Below, in pieces: positions 10,695 through 22,036 of a stretch of 64,000 bases of DNA (positions are counted from its first letter, which is position 1; each line of letters opens with the position of its first letter). This DNA is from Notolepis coatsorum (Eukaryota; Chordata; Actinopteri; Aulopiformes; Paralepididae): assembly GCA_963971535.1 (NCBI GenBank), contig OZ020592.1:55319632-55383631 (forward strand). Direction: 5' to 3'. Under the pieces are notes generated by a model. The model searched no databases. It had not been told where the DNA came from and was given only the letters and a program-made list of their open reading frames with translations. The translations under genes were made by a program, and so were the position numbers.

Positions 10695-10876
10695 CTATTA
10701 ATTATGTCCCCAATGGAAAACGTTGTTACCATCTGCAATACAAAAAAATATATACTGTATATCATATGTTTTAGCTAATAAGATAATGTTTTCAGTCTGT
10801 TCACCTCATTCCAAACGTTTTTATTGCAGTAAAATGGGATTGTCAAGCAAAAAAAATAAACAGATGATTATTATTA

Positions 10877-12238
10877 TTAACTCATTGCACGCCACTCACT
10901 CCATCGAGGGAGCCTGTGTTATCAATGGGAATGGGTCTGAGATCGCAAATGTCCAATACCGCCGCCTACCGCCTTGCGGCCGGTATTGAACATCCTTGGA
11001 AACTCTCTGGCTTGGTCTGTGCGTCGATCTAAAAAGTCCGGTCCGGGTTTTCCTCGTCGGGCAGGACAAGCGTTTATAATGCATGGATTGAGGAGAATCA
11101 AGCACTCCCGGTTCATGTTCTTTGGTGGATTATGTTGGCAACACGATCAACATCAATACTTGGAATGGCGATCAGATAATTGGAATATTCTTTTTGGAGT
11201 ACATCCTAGTCAAGGTAAGGGCTATATCATGGTATCAATCTTGCGTTGATCCAAGAATCCATTCACAGCGATCCGACCGTATGTGTGTAATGTGTGTGTA
11301 AGGTATCCCGTTGGTGGCGATCAAAGCATGGAAAAACTACCCCCCCCCCCCCCCACCCTTTCATGCATTCATGATGAAACATAATACCGATAATATAGCG
11401 TTGATTTCAGATTGATTGTTGATACAGGCGAGAAACGGCATGGTTTTGAGTGAAATGCACTAAATGCTGCATAGCGTCGTTTCCTGGGATTAGACAGGAT
11501 TACTCTAAAACTATACTCATATTCACCACGGTATAAAACGGGAATGTATGGATGACATTTTTTTTTCTTTTTCACAAATTTAGCGATAGATACTCGATGT
11601 AAAATGGGCAATAGTTTTATATCCATTGCTATGATATAAAATATAGTTTTACTTTGAGCCCTGCAAACACCGCCATCCCTATTCTTTAAAGCAGCACGCC
11701 TTCTAGGGCGGTTAGGTGGCGTAGCGGAGATTGCGTTCGTCACCAACCCCGGAGCTGTGAGCTGGATTCCGGGGTTGTCACCAGCTTGGCTGGCTGTTCA
11801 CACTAATACAATTGGCTGTATTAGAGGGTGGGAGAAGCTGGCAGGGTGGGTCCGGGTCGTTGTAAACAGCGACTCCTACAGTTCGGTCGGGGCGCCTGCT
11901 AAGCGCGGATAGGACCTGAGTGGGATAGTGTGATCCTTCCACACGCTACTCCCTCTCAGGGAGGATCCGCGCTGCCAGGTGAAAAGAAGCGGTTGATTGG
12001 CTGGACGTGTGTCGGAGGAAGCACGTGATAGCCTCCACTCTCCCAGATGATCTGACTGTGGGGAGTAAGTGCGCAGCAACCAGGAAGGGGATTGGGAATT
12101 GGCATACGACTAACATTGGGATGGGAGAAAATCGGAGGAAAATGGAGGGGGAAAAAGATCAATAAAAAAAAAGTAAAAAAAAAGCAGTGGCCTTCTTACC
12201 ACACAGTACACAGCGACCGCTGGCGCACATTGAGTTAA
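10877..12238. mobile_element. piggyBac-like non-autonomous element P1
   Basis: TTAA at both ends, with terminal repeats CTCATTGCACGCCA and TGGCGCACATTGAG. The interior holds a block (11154-11220) with TTGGAATATTC and a splice-donor-like AAGGTAAGG at 11212-11220, which recurs in other TTAA elements of this window. No transposase frame was seen. A SINE occupies 11705-12182. Confidence 0.75.
11705..12182 (+). mobile_element. tRNA-derived SINE (diverged), inside P1
   Basis: Starts GGGCGGTTAGGTGGCGTAGC (A-box-like) and shares with the SINEs at 12970 and 63410 the motifs CAGCTTGGCTGG, ACTAATACAATTGGC and GACAGCGACTCCTACAG, plus an A-rich tail. The imperfect duplication AGCAG..GCCTTCT lies on both sides. 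The middle part differs from the other two copies, so it is an older subfamily or mosaic copy. Confidence 0.8.
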
Positions 12239-12952
12239 TAATAATCAAGTGTGTGTTAAAAAAGAGGCACAATGCAATTTGTTGTAGATTTGTTTCATGT
12301 ACAATTGACCAGTTTGTGATGGACACTATATAATCTGATAAACTTTCATGTAAATTCTGTGAATAAATACATAATTCCAGTTTTTTGCCTTTTTATGTAT
12401 ATATTTTTTTCTTCAGTTACACAGATATTGTGATGTATCATAGATAAAATATCTTGCAATATATCGATTATCGCAGATCTCATACATTGGTGATACTATC
12501 GTTATCGAGGGGCAAATTCATCACAGTATCGTATTGGGAGTTACTCATCGACCCATATAGATGCTGCTCTCAATCTATCCATGTTCTCTCTGTGCCTGGA
12601 AAACCTTGACTTCTTATGGAAATTAACTTTGACCTTTTTAATCCTTGTAATCCTCTATAATCTATAAATCTCAGTCTGGATAATGTGTGCAGGCTCTTAC
12701 TCATGGTAAATCATTACCCTGCGATGCACAGACCACATACGAAAGACAAATAATATGTAAAAACGTTGACCCACATCCGATGTTTGCTTACTGGATTTAT
12801 ACGGTCAGTGGTTACGTCAGACTGTCCACACCCTTACAGACAAACAGGGAGTGAAAGAGGACAGTGAGAGAGTGTGAGAGAGATAGAGAGGGAGATAAGA
12901 GTGAATCTCACATTTGATCTATCCTCAAGGGCTACTTTAGGGTAAGGTTTAA
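12239..12952. other. No recognisable gene; AT-rich repeat-like sequence
   Basis: Contains an ATCGATTATCGC-rich stretch at about 12430-12535 reminiscent of degraded hAT-type MITE sequence, but I could not find matching ends or a target duplication. The rest is unassigned. Confidence 0.4.
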
Positions 12953-12969
12953 GGTTGTTTAGGGTTAGG

Positions 12970-13433
12970 GCGGCTAGGTGGTGTAGTGGGCAAGGCGCTC
13001 GCCACCAATGCAGGAGACGCTGGGTTCGAGCCCAGCTCTCCGCATTGCTATCAGCTTGGCTGGTCGTTCATACTAATACAATTGGCAGTATTAGGGGGTG
13101 GGAAGCTGATGGGTGGGGATCGGACGTTGTGGACAGCGACTCCTACAGGTCGGTTGGTGCGCCTGCGCAGCAGAATCAGGAAGCGACGGGGCGGCGTGCC
13201 CTCCCACGCAGACCCCCGACGCTAAGAGATCGCGCTGTGCAGGTGAAAAGATGTGACGGCTGCTTCCTCGAGTACCGGAGGGGACACGTGATGTAAGGCT
13301 TCGTCCACATTGCAGCCGGCTTGTGGGAGGCATGGCCTAACAGCGTTCGAGACAGGGGAGGGTAGAATTGGACGATACGAAATTGGGATGGGAGAAAATT
13401 TGAAAATGGGAGAAAAAGTAGATAAAAAAAAAA
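12970..13433 (+). mobile_element. tRNA-derived SINE with 17-bp target duplication
   Basis: Head GCGGCTAGGTGGTGTAGTGG contains an A box, and GGGTTCGAGCCC at about 13022-13033 is a near-perfect B box. The 464-bp element ends in an A-rich tail. The perfect duplication GGTTGTTTAGGGTTAGG at 12953-12969 and 13434-13450 shows LINE-type target-primed insertion into TTAGGG-like sequence. It is the same family as 63410-63864. Confidence 0.93.
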
Positions 13434-13482
13434 GGTTGTTTAGGGTTAGGTGTTACAGTTTAGGGTAAGGGAACGAATGAAA

Positions 13483-13504
13483 GTGTGTGTGTGTGTGTGT
13501 GTGT
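13483..13504. repeat. (TG)n microsatellite
   Basis: Short pure TG run downstream of the TTAGGG-like sequence. Confidence 0.9.
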
Positions 13505-13856
13505 CAGTGTACTTGTGAGAAGAGAGAAAGAGAGAGAGAAAGAAACCTATATAAGAGACAATACATCCCAAGTCCACCATCCCTATAGAAACAAAGAATC
13601 TCCACCACATCATCGCTCACAAGCCACTATGCTAATTTCTTAACAGGACGACATGTTGTGCCAGAATGAGCTCATCCCTGTGTGTCCAGCCTTAATGTTG
13701 TACGAGCGCTGGTATGTCATGCAACTGTCATGCCATGCTCCAGGGTGGCATCGCCATGATCAGGACCTGTGACCAGGTAGGACTGGCAGCCTGGCATGCA
13801 GCACTGTAAAATAATGCCAGCCTCTATTCAGGCATGGAGATTATAATAGCCTGCTG

Positions 13857-13880
13857 CCCCCCCCCCCCCCCCCCCCCCCT
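13857..13880. repeat. Poly-C tract
   Basis: More than 20 consecutive C. The surrounding 13505-14076 shows no recognisable gene. Confidence 0.9.
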
Positions 13881-14084
13881 CACCCCATCAACCCGTCAGC
13901 AGTATTAGTCATCTCAGGCTAATGCAATGTTGTCTGTCTGACTACGGGCTGATGGAGAGGGTATTCAAATAGCAAGTTAGCGTCTAAAATCCATCTCTGC
14001 TCATTAGAAAGTCCTAAATCAGAGATTTACATGCATTGCTTTTCATATGCGTATTTGTAGTTCAATCCAACGTTAACTAATAAC

Positions 14085-14459
14085 TAGGGATGTCTGATGT
14101 TATCGGCCTACCGATATTATCGGCCGATATCGGCATTAAAATGTGATATCGGAAAATATTTGTATCGGTTTTCAAATATTTGTATTTATTTATTTTTTAC
14201 ATTTCTATAACCTTTATTTACCCAGGCAAGCAAGTAAGAACAAATTCTGATTTTATTTATTGTCAAAAGTAATAGTATGCATAATGTTGTGTTAATTCCA
14301 CAACAAGAGATATGTAATGTTAATTACCTGAAATTATTCCATTTTTTGGGGGGGAAACCCTGCATATATCGGTATCGGTTGATATCGGTATCGGAAATTA
14401 AGAGTTGGACAATATCAGTATATCAGTATCGGTAAAAAAGCCAATATCGAGCATCCCTA
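14085..14459. mobile_element. hAT MITE with ATCGGC-rich ends
   Basis: Ends TAGGGATGTCTGATG and ATCGAGCATCCCTA, with duplication CTAATAAC at 14077-14084 and 14460-14467. The interior is rich in TATCGG motifs. 375 bp with no coding capacity. Confidence 0.92.
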
Positions 14460-14467
14460 CTAATAAC

Positions 14468-15339
14468 CTATTGCTACACACAAACACATTACGTTGCATA
14501 AACCACAATTCACATTAGACATACTTGAACAACTGATGGAAACGGTCTCTTTTTTGTGTGAATGCAGCCGGTTTCTCTGTGAGTTGGAGCAGCATGCCGA
14601 CACGCTGGCTGACAAGTGACCCGACCCTGACATTACAGAGAGCCTCATTGTGCCCCTCCCCTCCTCTCCCAGGCAGGAGGCTGCTGTGTGCCCGCTCCAT
14701 TGTTCTAACGTCAATCGGGGGTCTTTGTCTGACGAGCACTCCTTCCACCCCTATGGGCCAACACGGGCAAGCTGCCCACTTAATACGCGCCGCGTGTACA
14801 ATGGCTCGAGTGGGTGATGATGATACGCAATACCCTACAAGATGAGTGAGGTAATCAGGCTCTGGCATCTCAGCTGGGAATGGACAGCTGCCAGCTGACA
14901 TTAGAAGATGTAAGCAGAAAGACTCAAGGTGAAGTCCGATAAAAGGGAAAGTCCACCCAAAAACAGAATTTATATTGAGCAATTCCTATCATCTTGGACA
15001 GTTAATAAAATATCTATAAACATAGAAAACGATCTCTCTCCCTAAGCTGGAAATGACAACTAGAGCCAGACCGATACTGGATCTCTGGAGCCGATACTGA
15101 TATTAGGGAGTAAAATATTCCAATATTGATATATCGGCTGATATTATTCATATATATACAGTACCAGTCTGTTAACAGTTCAGTAAAGTGTGTCCAAACT
15201 TTATTTTTATTTTCATGTAGTCCCACGCCTTACTTCTTCCACCCTCAGCCATCCGTAATTATAAATACATTTGAGCTGGAATCAAACTACCGTAGTTTGC
15301 ATTGCATGTTGTATGCAATATGCTATTCTAAATAGCTTA
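14468..15339. other. No recognisable gene; possible hAT end at about 15062-15165
   Basis: A stretch with AGCCAGACCGATACTGG and ATATCGGCTGATATT resembles another hAT-type MITE end. A possible partner (ATAGGCCAATATCGACCATC) lies at about 16543-16562, which would enclose the L2 fragment and the palindrome. No target duplication was established. Confidence 0.35.
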
Positions 15340-16020
15340 ATCTTCACTAATGACGGCCCTCATTGCGGTCACAGAGGCACTTCACTTGGCAAAAGCGAAA
15401 GGCCTCTCTGTCCTGATTCTCCTAGACCTATCTGCAGCCTTCGACACAGTCAACCATCTGATCCTCCTCGCGTCCCTCGCAGGAATGGGAGTGGCTGGCT
15501 CTGCGCTGACATGGCTGACATCATACCACAATGACCGCTCCTACCAAGTGTCATGGAGAGGAACCCTGTCTGCCACCCACCCCCTGTGGACGGGTGTCCC
15601 CCAGGGCTCGGTTCTAAAACCCCTTCTCTTCTCCCTCTACACTAAATCTCTGGGTAACATTATCACGTCTCATGCCTTCTCATATCATTGCTATGCCGAT
15701 GATACTCAACTCTTCCTCTCCTTCCCTCCCTCAGATATCCACGTCTGAGCGGATCTCGGCCTGTCTGTCCGACATCTCCACCTGGATGACGTCCAAACAC
15801 CTCAAACTGAACCTAAGCAAAACAGAATTGCTTCACCTGCCGGCCAAATCCTCCCCCCTGACAGACCTTTCCATCACAGTCGAGAATTCAACTGTGACCG
15901 CGTCCCCGTCCGCCAAGAACCTTGGTGTTGTCCTTGACGACCAGTTGAACTTCTCTGCTCACATCGCAGCGACAACCAGAACCTGCAGATTCCTGAGCAA
16001 CGTCGGATCCAATATGACTT
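15340..16020 (+). pseudogene. L2/CR1-like LINE reverse transcriptase fragment
   Basis: Encodes RT motifs in order: LLDLSAAFDTVNH (first catalytic Asp), GVPQGSVLKPLLFSLY, and CYADDTQLFLSF (catalytic YADD) near 15690-15720. A frame break after about 15748 is followed in another frame by SERISACLSDISTWM, LKLNLSKTELLHLP and NLGVVLDDQLNFSAHI. Both the N-terminal endonuclease and the C-terminus are missing. The end (SNVGSNMT) departs from the expected family sequence, so it is truncated on both sides. Confidence 0.88.
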
Positions 16021-16140
16021 AAAACCAATTTCCGACAATTAGTTACACTTTATATTAAAAAAAAATGCAATTTCTTGATTCAGAACAATTGTATCATGAA
16101 TGAACAAAACGTTCAATGCGAATGGTTGATTTGAATTCCA

Positions 16141-16400
16141 AGTCATTTATACATATAACTCATAATACCAGGGTTCGCACAAGGTCCTTGAAGTGCTTAA
16201 AGTGCTTGATTTAAAAAAATATATCAAGGTCTGGAATTCCTTAAACAGCCAATTTTTAACAAGGTGCTTAAAAGCACCTTGTTAAAAATTGGCTGTTTAA
16301 GGAATTCCAGACCTTGATATATTTTTTTAAATCAAGCACTTTAAGCACTTCAAGGACCTTGTGCGAACCCTGGTATTATGAGTTATATGTATAAATGACT
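16141..16400. repeat. Perfect 260-bp palindrome (129-bp arms, 2-bp centre)
   Basis: Arms run from AGTCATTTATACATATAACT inward to AACAAGGTGCTT, and are identical by direct comparison. The centre is AA at 16270-16271. Within each arm CAGGGTTCGCACAAGG resembles the end of a hAT-type MITE, but the arms include a further 28 bp beyond that motif, so a simple transposon with direct target duplications does not explain it. Confidence 0.95.
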
Positions 16401-17332
16401 GAGTATTATGACTGAGTTATATATAAACAATGGAGTCAGAGCACGCTCTGCTGCACAAACTGTTTTTCTAAATTACCCCAAGCATTTTTCTCAGGATTAT
16501 GTTTTGTAAAAACTAAATATATTTAATACAGACAGTCTGTGATAGGCCAATATCGACCATCAGGCTCCATCAAAAACTTTGCATGTAATTTGTGCCCTAT
16601 GTAAATAAAAAACATTGTGGGTTCACGTGATTTTAGTTTGAGCTGCATCCAAATGAGTTGTATTTAAATGTAGGCTTACAGCTCAGTAAGTGTACAGTGT
16701 ACCCATATCCCAGGAAAATCACCCATACTGTCATAGTGCCCTGTAATCTTATCACCGTCTATATGGAGCAGCTCCAGAATTTCTCTCTTGATGACATCAT
16801 CTTCACTCAGCTCAAGGAGAAATGTATTCATATTCACACATGAAAACGGAGCTGTACGATATTATAATTTATAAGTGTACATTATGGTTTTCCCTTTAGG
16901 TTCTGCTGACACAATAGAACACTAAAATGTGTACAGGGGCCAACAGTACAGATCTCCATGGAAGCATGTCATCAAATCTGGATCACGTTTATTACATATC
17001 ATCATGTCTTCTTTGTACATCCCATCTGTTCTACTGCTGTACCGTCCAATAAGGCAGAGACGATTTATCTTTTTATCTGAAGTACTGTACTTGAGAATGT
17101 GCTTCATTTTACTTGCCAGACATTGCAAACATTCTTAGAAGTTGTAACATCACTTGCCATGTGAGCTAAATCAAATAGTCTTTCTTGTGTGTTTTCACAC
17201 GTTAGAAATGAACTCAACTACTATAGTTAACCAGGCGTGAGATACAGCAGAAATGCACTGCAGTGAAATCTAGACAGAAATATTGAAAAATATTATTAAT
17301 TACAAATATAATTTTCATTTATTCACACTCCC
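16401..17332. other. No recognisable gene
   Basis: AT-rich sequence. Short frames such as 16658-16843 and 16929-17138 have no familiar domain. Confidence 0.45.
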
Positions 17333-17820
17333 CACTCCTCCTCAGCTGGCCTCCTCTCTCCCCTCCTCAGCTGGCCTCCTCTCTCCCCTCCCCTCCCCTC
17401 CCCTCCTCAGCTGGCCTCCTCTCTCCCCCCCCCCCTCCCCTCCTCAGCTGGCCTCCTCTCTCCCCACCCCTCCCCTCCCCTCCTCAGCTGGCCTCCTCTC
17501 TCCCCACCCCTCCCCTCCCCTCCTCAGCTGGCCTCCTCTCTCCCCACACCCCTCCTCAGCTGGCCTCCTCTCTCCCCCCCCCTCCTCAGCTGGCCTCCTC
17601 TCTCCCCTCCTCAGCTGGCCTCCTCTCTCCCCTCCTCAGTTGGCCTCCTTTCTCCCCCCCTCCCCTCCTCAGCTGGCCTCCTCTCTCCCCTCCTCAGTTG
17701 GCCTCCTCTCTCCCCTCCCCCTCCCCTCCTCAGTTGGCCTCCTCTCTCCCCCCCCTCCCCTCCTCAGCTGGCCTCCTCTCTCCCCTCCTCAGCTGGCCTC
17801 CTCTCTCCTCTCCTCTCTCT
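17333..17820 (+). repeat. Pyrimidine-rich minisatellite, block A
   Basis: Units of variable length (about 22-40 bp) built on CTCAGCTGGCCTCCTCTC followed by a C/T tract. The unit order matches the right end of block B (up to 20987), including the CACACCCC and TTTCTCCCC variants. Confidence 0.95.
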
Positions 17821-18878
17821 TCTTGTACCGGATCTCCTCACTGGTAAACAAGAATACCCTGAAGACTCTAGCAGGAGCACTCATTCAAGGGTACTACGAC
17901 TATGCTTGCACCTCATGGTACCAAAGCACCTCAAAGGCGCTAAAAACAAAATTACAAACATCTCAAAACAAACTGGTCAGACTACTGCTTGACCTTACTC
18001 CTAGAACCCACCTCACCCCTGCCCACTTTGACAACCTAGGATGGCTTAGAGTAGACGACAGAGTACAGCAACTTGCAATGGGCCTAGTCTACAAGATACA
18101 CTACACGACCAAGGTACCCATGTACATGACAAAATACTTCCCAAAGGTCAGTGAATACCACGATCACAACACCAGAGGGAGCTCCACAAATCATGTTAAA
18201 CCCAGATTCGGCTCAAACAAGGGACTAAACACGTTTCGCAATTATGCCACATCAATGTGGAACGCCCTACCCAAAGCTGTAAAGGAATGTGAATCACTAC
18301 CCACTTTCAAAAACACTCTCAAAAAACACCTAAGGGAGACTGCAACTCGAAACTGGCCCCTGTAAATGTCCGAACACAACCCCCTCCAATGTACAGTAAA
18401 TTACCAAGTATGGTCTTGTCAATAATCCAATGTAGTTGTTTGTACAGTTGTACAGTGTCCCCCACCCACCCCTCCTACCCAACCCCCCCCCCCCCCACTC
18501 CTACCCAACCCCCCCCCCACCCCCCCCACCCACCTCCAATGTACAGTCCCCCCCCACCCCCACCTACCCAATCCAATGTACAGTTTCTACGTCAAATGTA
18601 TATACTCTTTTTTTTCTGGACTCTTTTTGTATCACAAACAGTACTGTAATTGCAAATCTGGTATGTCATAAATGTATAGATGTAGCAGTACTGTCTATCT
18701 GTATGTCATGTATGTCATATATGTTACGATGAATTGAAAATGGGGGACCCTGATGTAAACAAGACGAAAGTCTTTCTCTGGTCTGCATCCCCTTAACAAT
18801 TGTATGTATTGAGCTGTACTGTACTGTACCCATTCTGCAATCTGTTAATAAAGTTTTCAATCAATCAATCAATCAATC
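17821..18878 (+). pseudogene. 5'-truncated LINE with RT C-terminus, copy 1
   Basis: Opens with YRISSLVNKNTLKTLAGAL and continues through NKLVRLLLDLTPRTHLTPAHF, YHDHNTRGSS and MWNALPKAVKE to a TAA at 18363-18365: the C-terminal part of a LINE reverse transcriptase after the catalytic palm. A C-rich 3' UTR and a (AATC)n tail (18859-18878) follow. The upstream reading frame is minisatellite, so any longer frame here is accidental. Near-identical to 20988-22036. A minus-strand relative at 45421-46620 extends about 170 bp further 5'. Confidence 0.88.
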
Positions 18879-20987
18879 CTCTCCTCAGTTGGCCTCCTCT
18901 CTCCCCCCCCCCCCCCCTCCCCTCCTCAGCTGGCCTCCTCTCTCCCCTCCTCAGTTGGCCTCCTCTCCCCCCCCCCCTCCCCTCCTCAGTTGGCCTCCTC
19001 TCTCCCCTCCTCAGCTGGCCTCCTCTCTCCCCTCCTCAGCTGGCCTCCTCTCCCCCCCCTCCCCTCCTCAGCTGGCCTCCTCTCTCCCCTCCTCAGATGG
19101 CCTCCTCTCTCCCCCCCTCAGCTGGCCTCCTCTCTCCCCACCCCTCCCCTCCTCAGCTGGCCTCCTCTCTCCCCACCCCTCCCCTGCTCAGCTGGCCTCC
19201 TCTCTCCTCTCCTCAGCTGGCCTCCTCTCTCCCCTCCTCAGTTGGCCTCCTCTCCCCCCCCCCCCCCCTCCCCTCCTCAGTTGGCCTCCTCTCCCCCCCC
19301 CCCCACTCACCTCCTCAGCTGGCCTCCTCTCTCCCCTCCTCAGCTGGCCTCCTCTCTCCTCTCCTCAGCTGGCCTCCTCTCCCCCCTCCCCTCCTCAGCT
19401 GGCCTCCTCTCTCCTCTCCTCAGCTGGCCTTCTCTCTCCCCTCCTCAGTTGGCCTCCTCTCCCCCCCCCCTCCCCTCCTCAGTTGGCCTCCTCTCCCCCC
19501 CCCCCCCCCTTCCCTCCTCAGCTGGCCTCCTCTCTCCCCCCCCCCCCTCCCCTCCTCAGCTGGCCTCCTCTCCCCCCCCCCTCCCCTCCTCAGCTGGCCT
19601 CCTCTCTCCCCCCTCAGCTGGCCTCCTCTCTCCCCTCCTCAGCTGGCCTCCTCTCTCCCCCCCTCAGTTGGCCTCCTCTCCCCCCCCCTCCTCAGCTGGC
19701 CTCCTCTCTCCCCACCCCTCCCCTCCTCAGCTGGCCTCCTCTCTCCCCACCCCTCCCCTCCTCAGCTGGCCTCCTCTCTCCTCTCCTCAGCTGGCCTCCT
19801 CTCTCCCCTCCTCAGTTGGCCTCCTCCCCCCCCCCCCCCACTCACCTCCTCAGCTGGCCTCCTCTCTCCTCTCCTCAGCTGGCCTCCTCTCCCCCCTCCC
19901 CTCCTCAGCTGGCCTCCTCTCTCCTCTCCTCAGCTGGCCTCCTCTCTCCCCTCCTCAGTTGGCCTCCTCTCCCCCCCCCCCTTCCCTCCTCAGCTGGCCT
20001 CCTCTCTCCCCCCCCCTCCCCTCAGTTGGCCTCCTCTCTCCCCCCCCCCTCCCTTCCCTCCTCAGCTGGCCTCCTCTCTCCTCTCCTCTCCTCAGCTGGC
20101 CTCCTCTCTCCCCACACCCCTCCTCAGCTGGCCTCCTCTCTCCCCACACCCCTCCTCAGCTGGCCTCCTCTCTCCTCTCCTCAGCTGGCCTCCTCTCTCC
20201 TCTCCTCAGCTGGCCTCCTCTCTCCCCTCCTCAGCTGGCCTCCTCTCTCCCCCCCCCCCCTCCCCTCCTCAGCTGGCCTCCTCTCTCTCCCCTCCTCAGT
20301 TGGCCTCCTCCCTCCCCCCCTCCCCTCCTCAGCAGCTGGCCTCCTCTCTCTCCCCTCCTCAGCTGGCCTCCTCTTCCCCCCCCCCCCCTCCCCTCCTCAG
20401 CTGGCCTCCTCTCTTCCCCCCCCCTCCCCTCCTCAGCTGGCCTCCTCTCTCCCCTCCTCAGCTGGCCTCCTCTCTCCCCCCTCCTCAGTTGGCCTCCTCC
20501 CTCCCCCCTCCCCTCCTCAGCAGCTGGCCTCCTCTCCTCAGCAGCTGGCCTCCTCTCCCCCCCCCCTCCCCTCCTCAGCTGGCCTCCTCTCCCCCCCCCC
20601 CCCTCCCCTCCTCAGCTGGCCTCCTCTCTCCCCACCCCTCCCCTCCCCTCCTCAGCTGGCCTCCTCTCTCCCCACCCCTCCCCTCCCCTCCTCAGCTGGC
20701 CTCCTCTCTCCCCACACCCCTCCTCAGCTGGCCTCCTCTCTCCCCCCCCTCCTCAGCTGGCCTCCTCTCTCCCCTCCTCAGCTGGCCTCCTCTCTCCCCT
20801 CCTCAGTTGGCCTCCTTTCTCCCCCCCTCCCCTCCTCAGCTGGCCTCCTCTCTCCCCTCCTCAGTTGGCCTCCTCTCTCCCCTCCCCCTCCCCTCCTCAG
20901 TTGGCCTCCTCTCTCCCCCCCCTCCCCTCCTCAGCTGGCCTCCTCTCTCCCCTCCTCAGCTGGCCTCCTCTCTCCTCTCCTCTCTCT
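18879..20987 (+). repeat. Pyrimidine-rich minisatellite, block B
   Basis: The same unit family as block A. The left portion follows the unit order of block C and the right portion that of block A. All three forward frames stay open for hundreds of codons because the unit has no TAA, TAG or TGA in any forward frame (A occurs almost only in CAG). These are not genes. The complementary strand carries G-runs. Confidence 0.95.
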
Positions 20988-22036
20988 TCTTGTACCGGAT
21001 CTCCTCACTGGTAAACAAGAATACCCTGAAGACTCTAGCAGGAGCACTCATTCAAGGGTACTACGACTATGCTTGCACCTCATGGTACCAAAGCACCTCA
21101 AAGGCGCTAAAAACAAAATTACAAACATCTCAAAACAAACTGGTCAGACTACTGCTTGACCTTACTCCTAGAACCCACCTCACCCCTGCCCACTTTGACA
21201 ACCTAGGATGGCTTAGAGTAGACGACAGAGTACAGCAACTTGCAATGGGCCTAGTCTACAAGATACACTACACGACCAAGGTACCCATGTACATGACAAA
21301 ATACTTCCCAAAGGTCAGTGAATACCACGATCACAACACCAGAGGGAGCTCCACAAATCATGTTAAACCCAGATTCGGCTCAAACAAGGGACTAAACACG
21401 TTTCGCAATTATGCCACATCAATGTGGAACGCCCTACCCAAAGCTGTAAAGGAATGTGAATCACTACCCACTTTCAAAAACACTCTCAAAAAACACCTAA
21501 GGGAGACTGCAACTCGAAACTGGCCCCTGTAAATGTCCGAACACAACCCCCTCCAATGTACAGTAAATTACCAAGTATGGTCTTGTCAATAATCCAATGT
21601 AGTTTTGTTTGTACAGTGTCCCCCACCCACCCCTCCTACCCAACCCCCCCCCCCCCCCCACTCCTACCCAACCCCCCCCCCCCCCACCCACCTCCAATGT
21701 ACAGTCCCCCCCCACCCCCACCTACCCAATCCAATGTACAGTTTCTACGTCAAATGTATATACTCTTTTTTTTCTGGACTCTTTTTGTATCACAAACAGT
21801 ACTGTAATTGCAAATCTGGTATGTCATAAATGTATAGATGTAGCAGTACTGTCTATCTGTATGTCATGTATGTCATATATGTTACGATGAATTGAAAATG
21901 GGGGACCCTGATGTAAACAAGACGAAAGTCTTTCTCTGGTCTGCATCCCCTTAACAATTGTATGTATTGAGCTGTACTGTACTGTACCCATTCTGCAATC
22001 TGTTAATAAAGTTTTCAATCAATCAATCAATCAATC
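20988..22036 (+). pseudogene. 5'-truncated LINE with RT C-terminus, copy 2
   Basis: Same coding end (TAA at 21530-21532), C-rich 3' UTR and (AATC)n tail as copy 1, at an offset of 3167 bp. Visible differences are C-run lengths and a small change near 21600 (TAGTTTTGTTTG against TAGTTGTTTG plus an extra TACAGTTG in copy 1). Both copies share the same 5' truncation point and minisatellite context, which indicates segmental duplication rather than two insertions. Confidence 0.9.

Noticed and set aside
12970-13096. A tRNA gene at the start of the GGGCGGCTAGG sequence (also at 63410 and, inverted, at 595 and 10257)
   Set aside because: The A and B boxes are the heads of SINEs with bodies, tails and target duplications. 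No complete tRNA acceptor stem follows.
15062-16570. A hAT element enclosing the L2 fragment and the perfect palindrome
   Set aside because: Possible ends exist on both sides, but no target duplication or clear terminal match could be shown.
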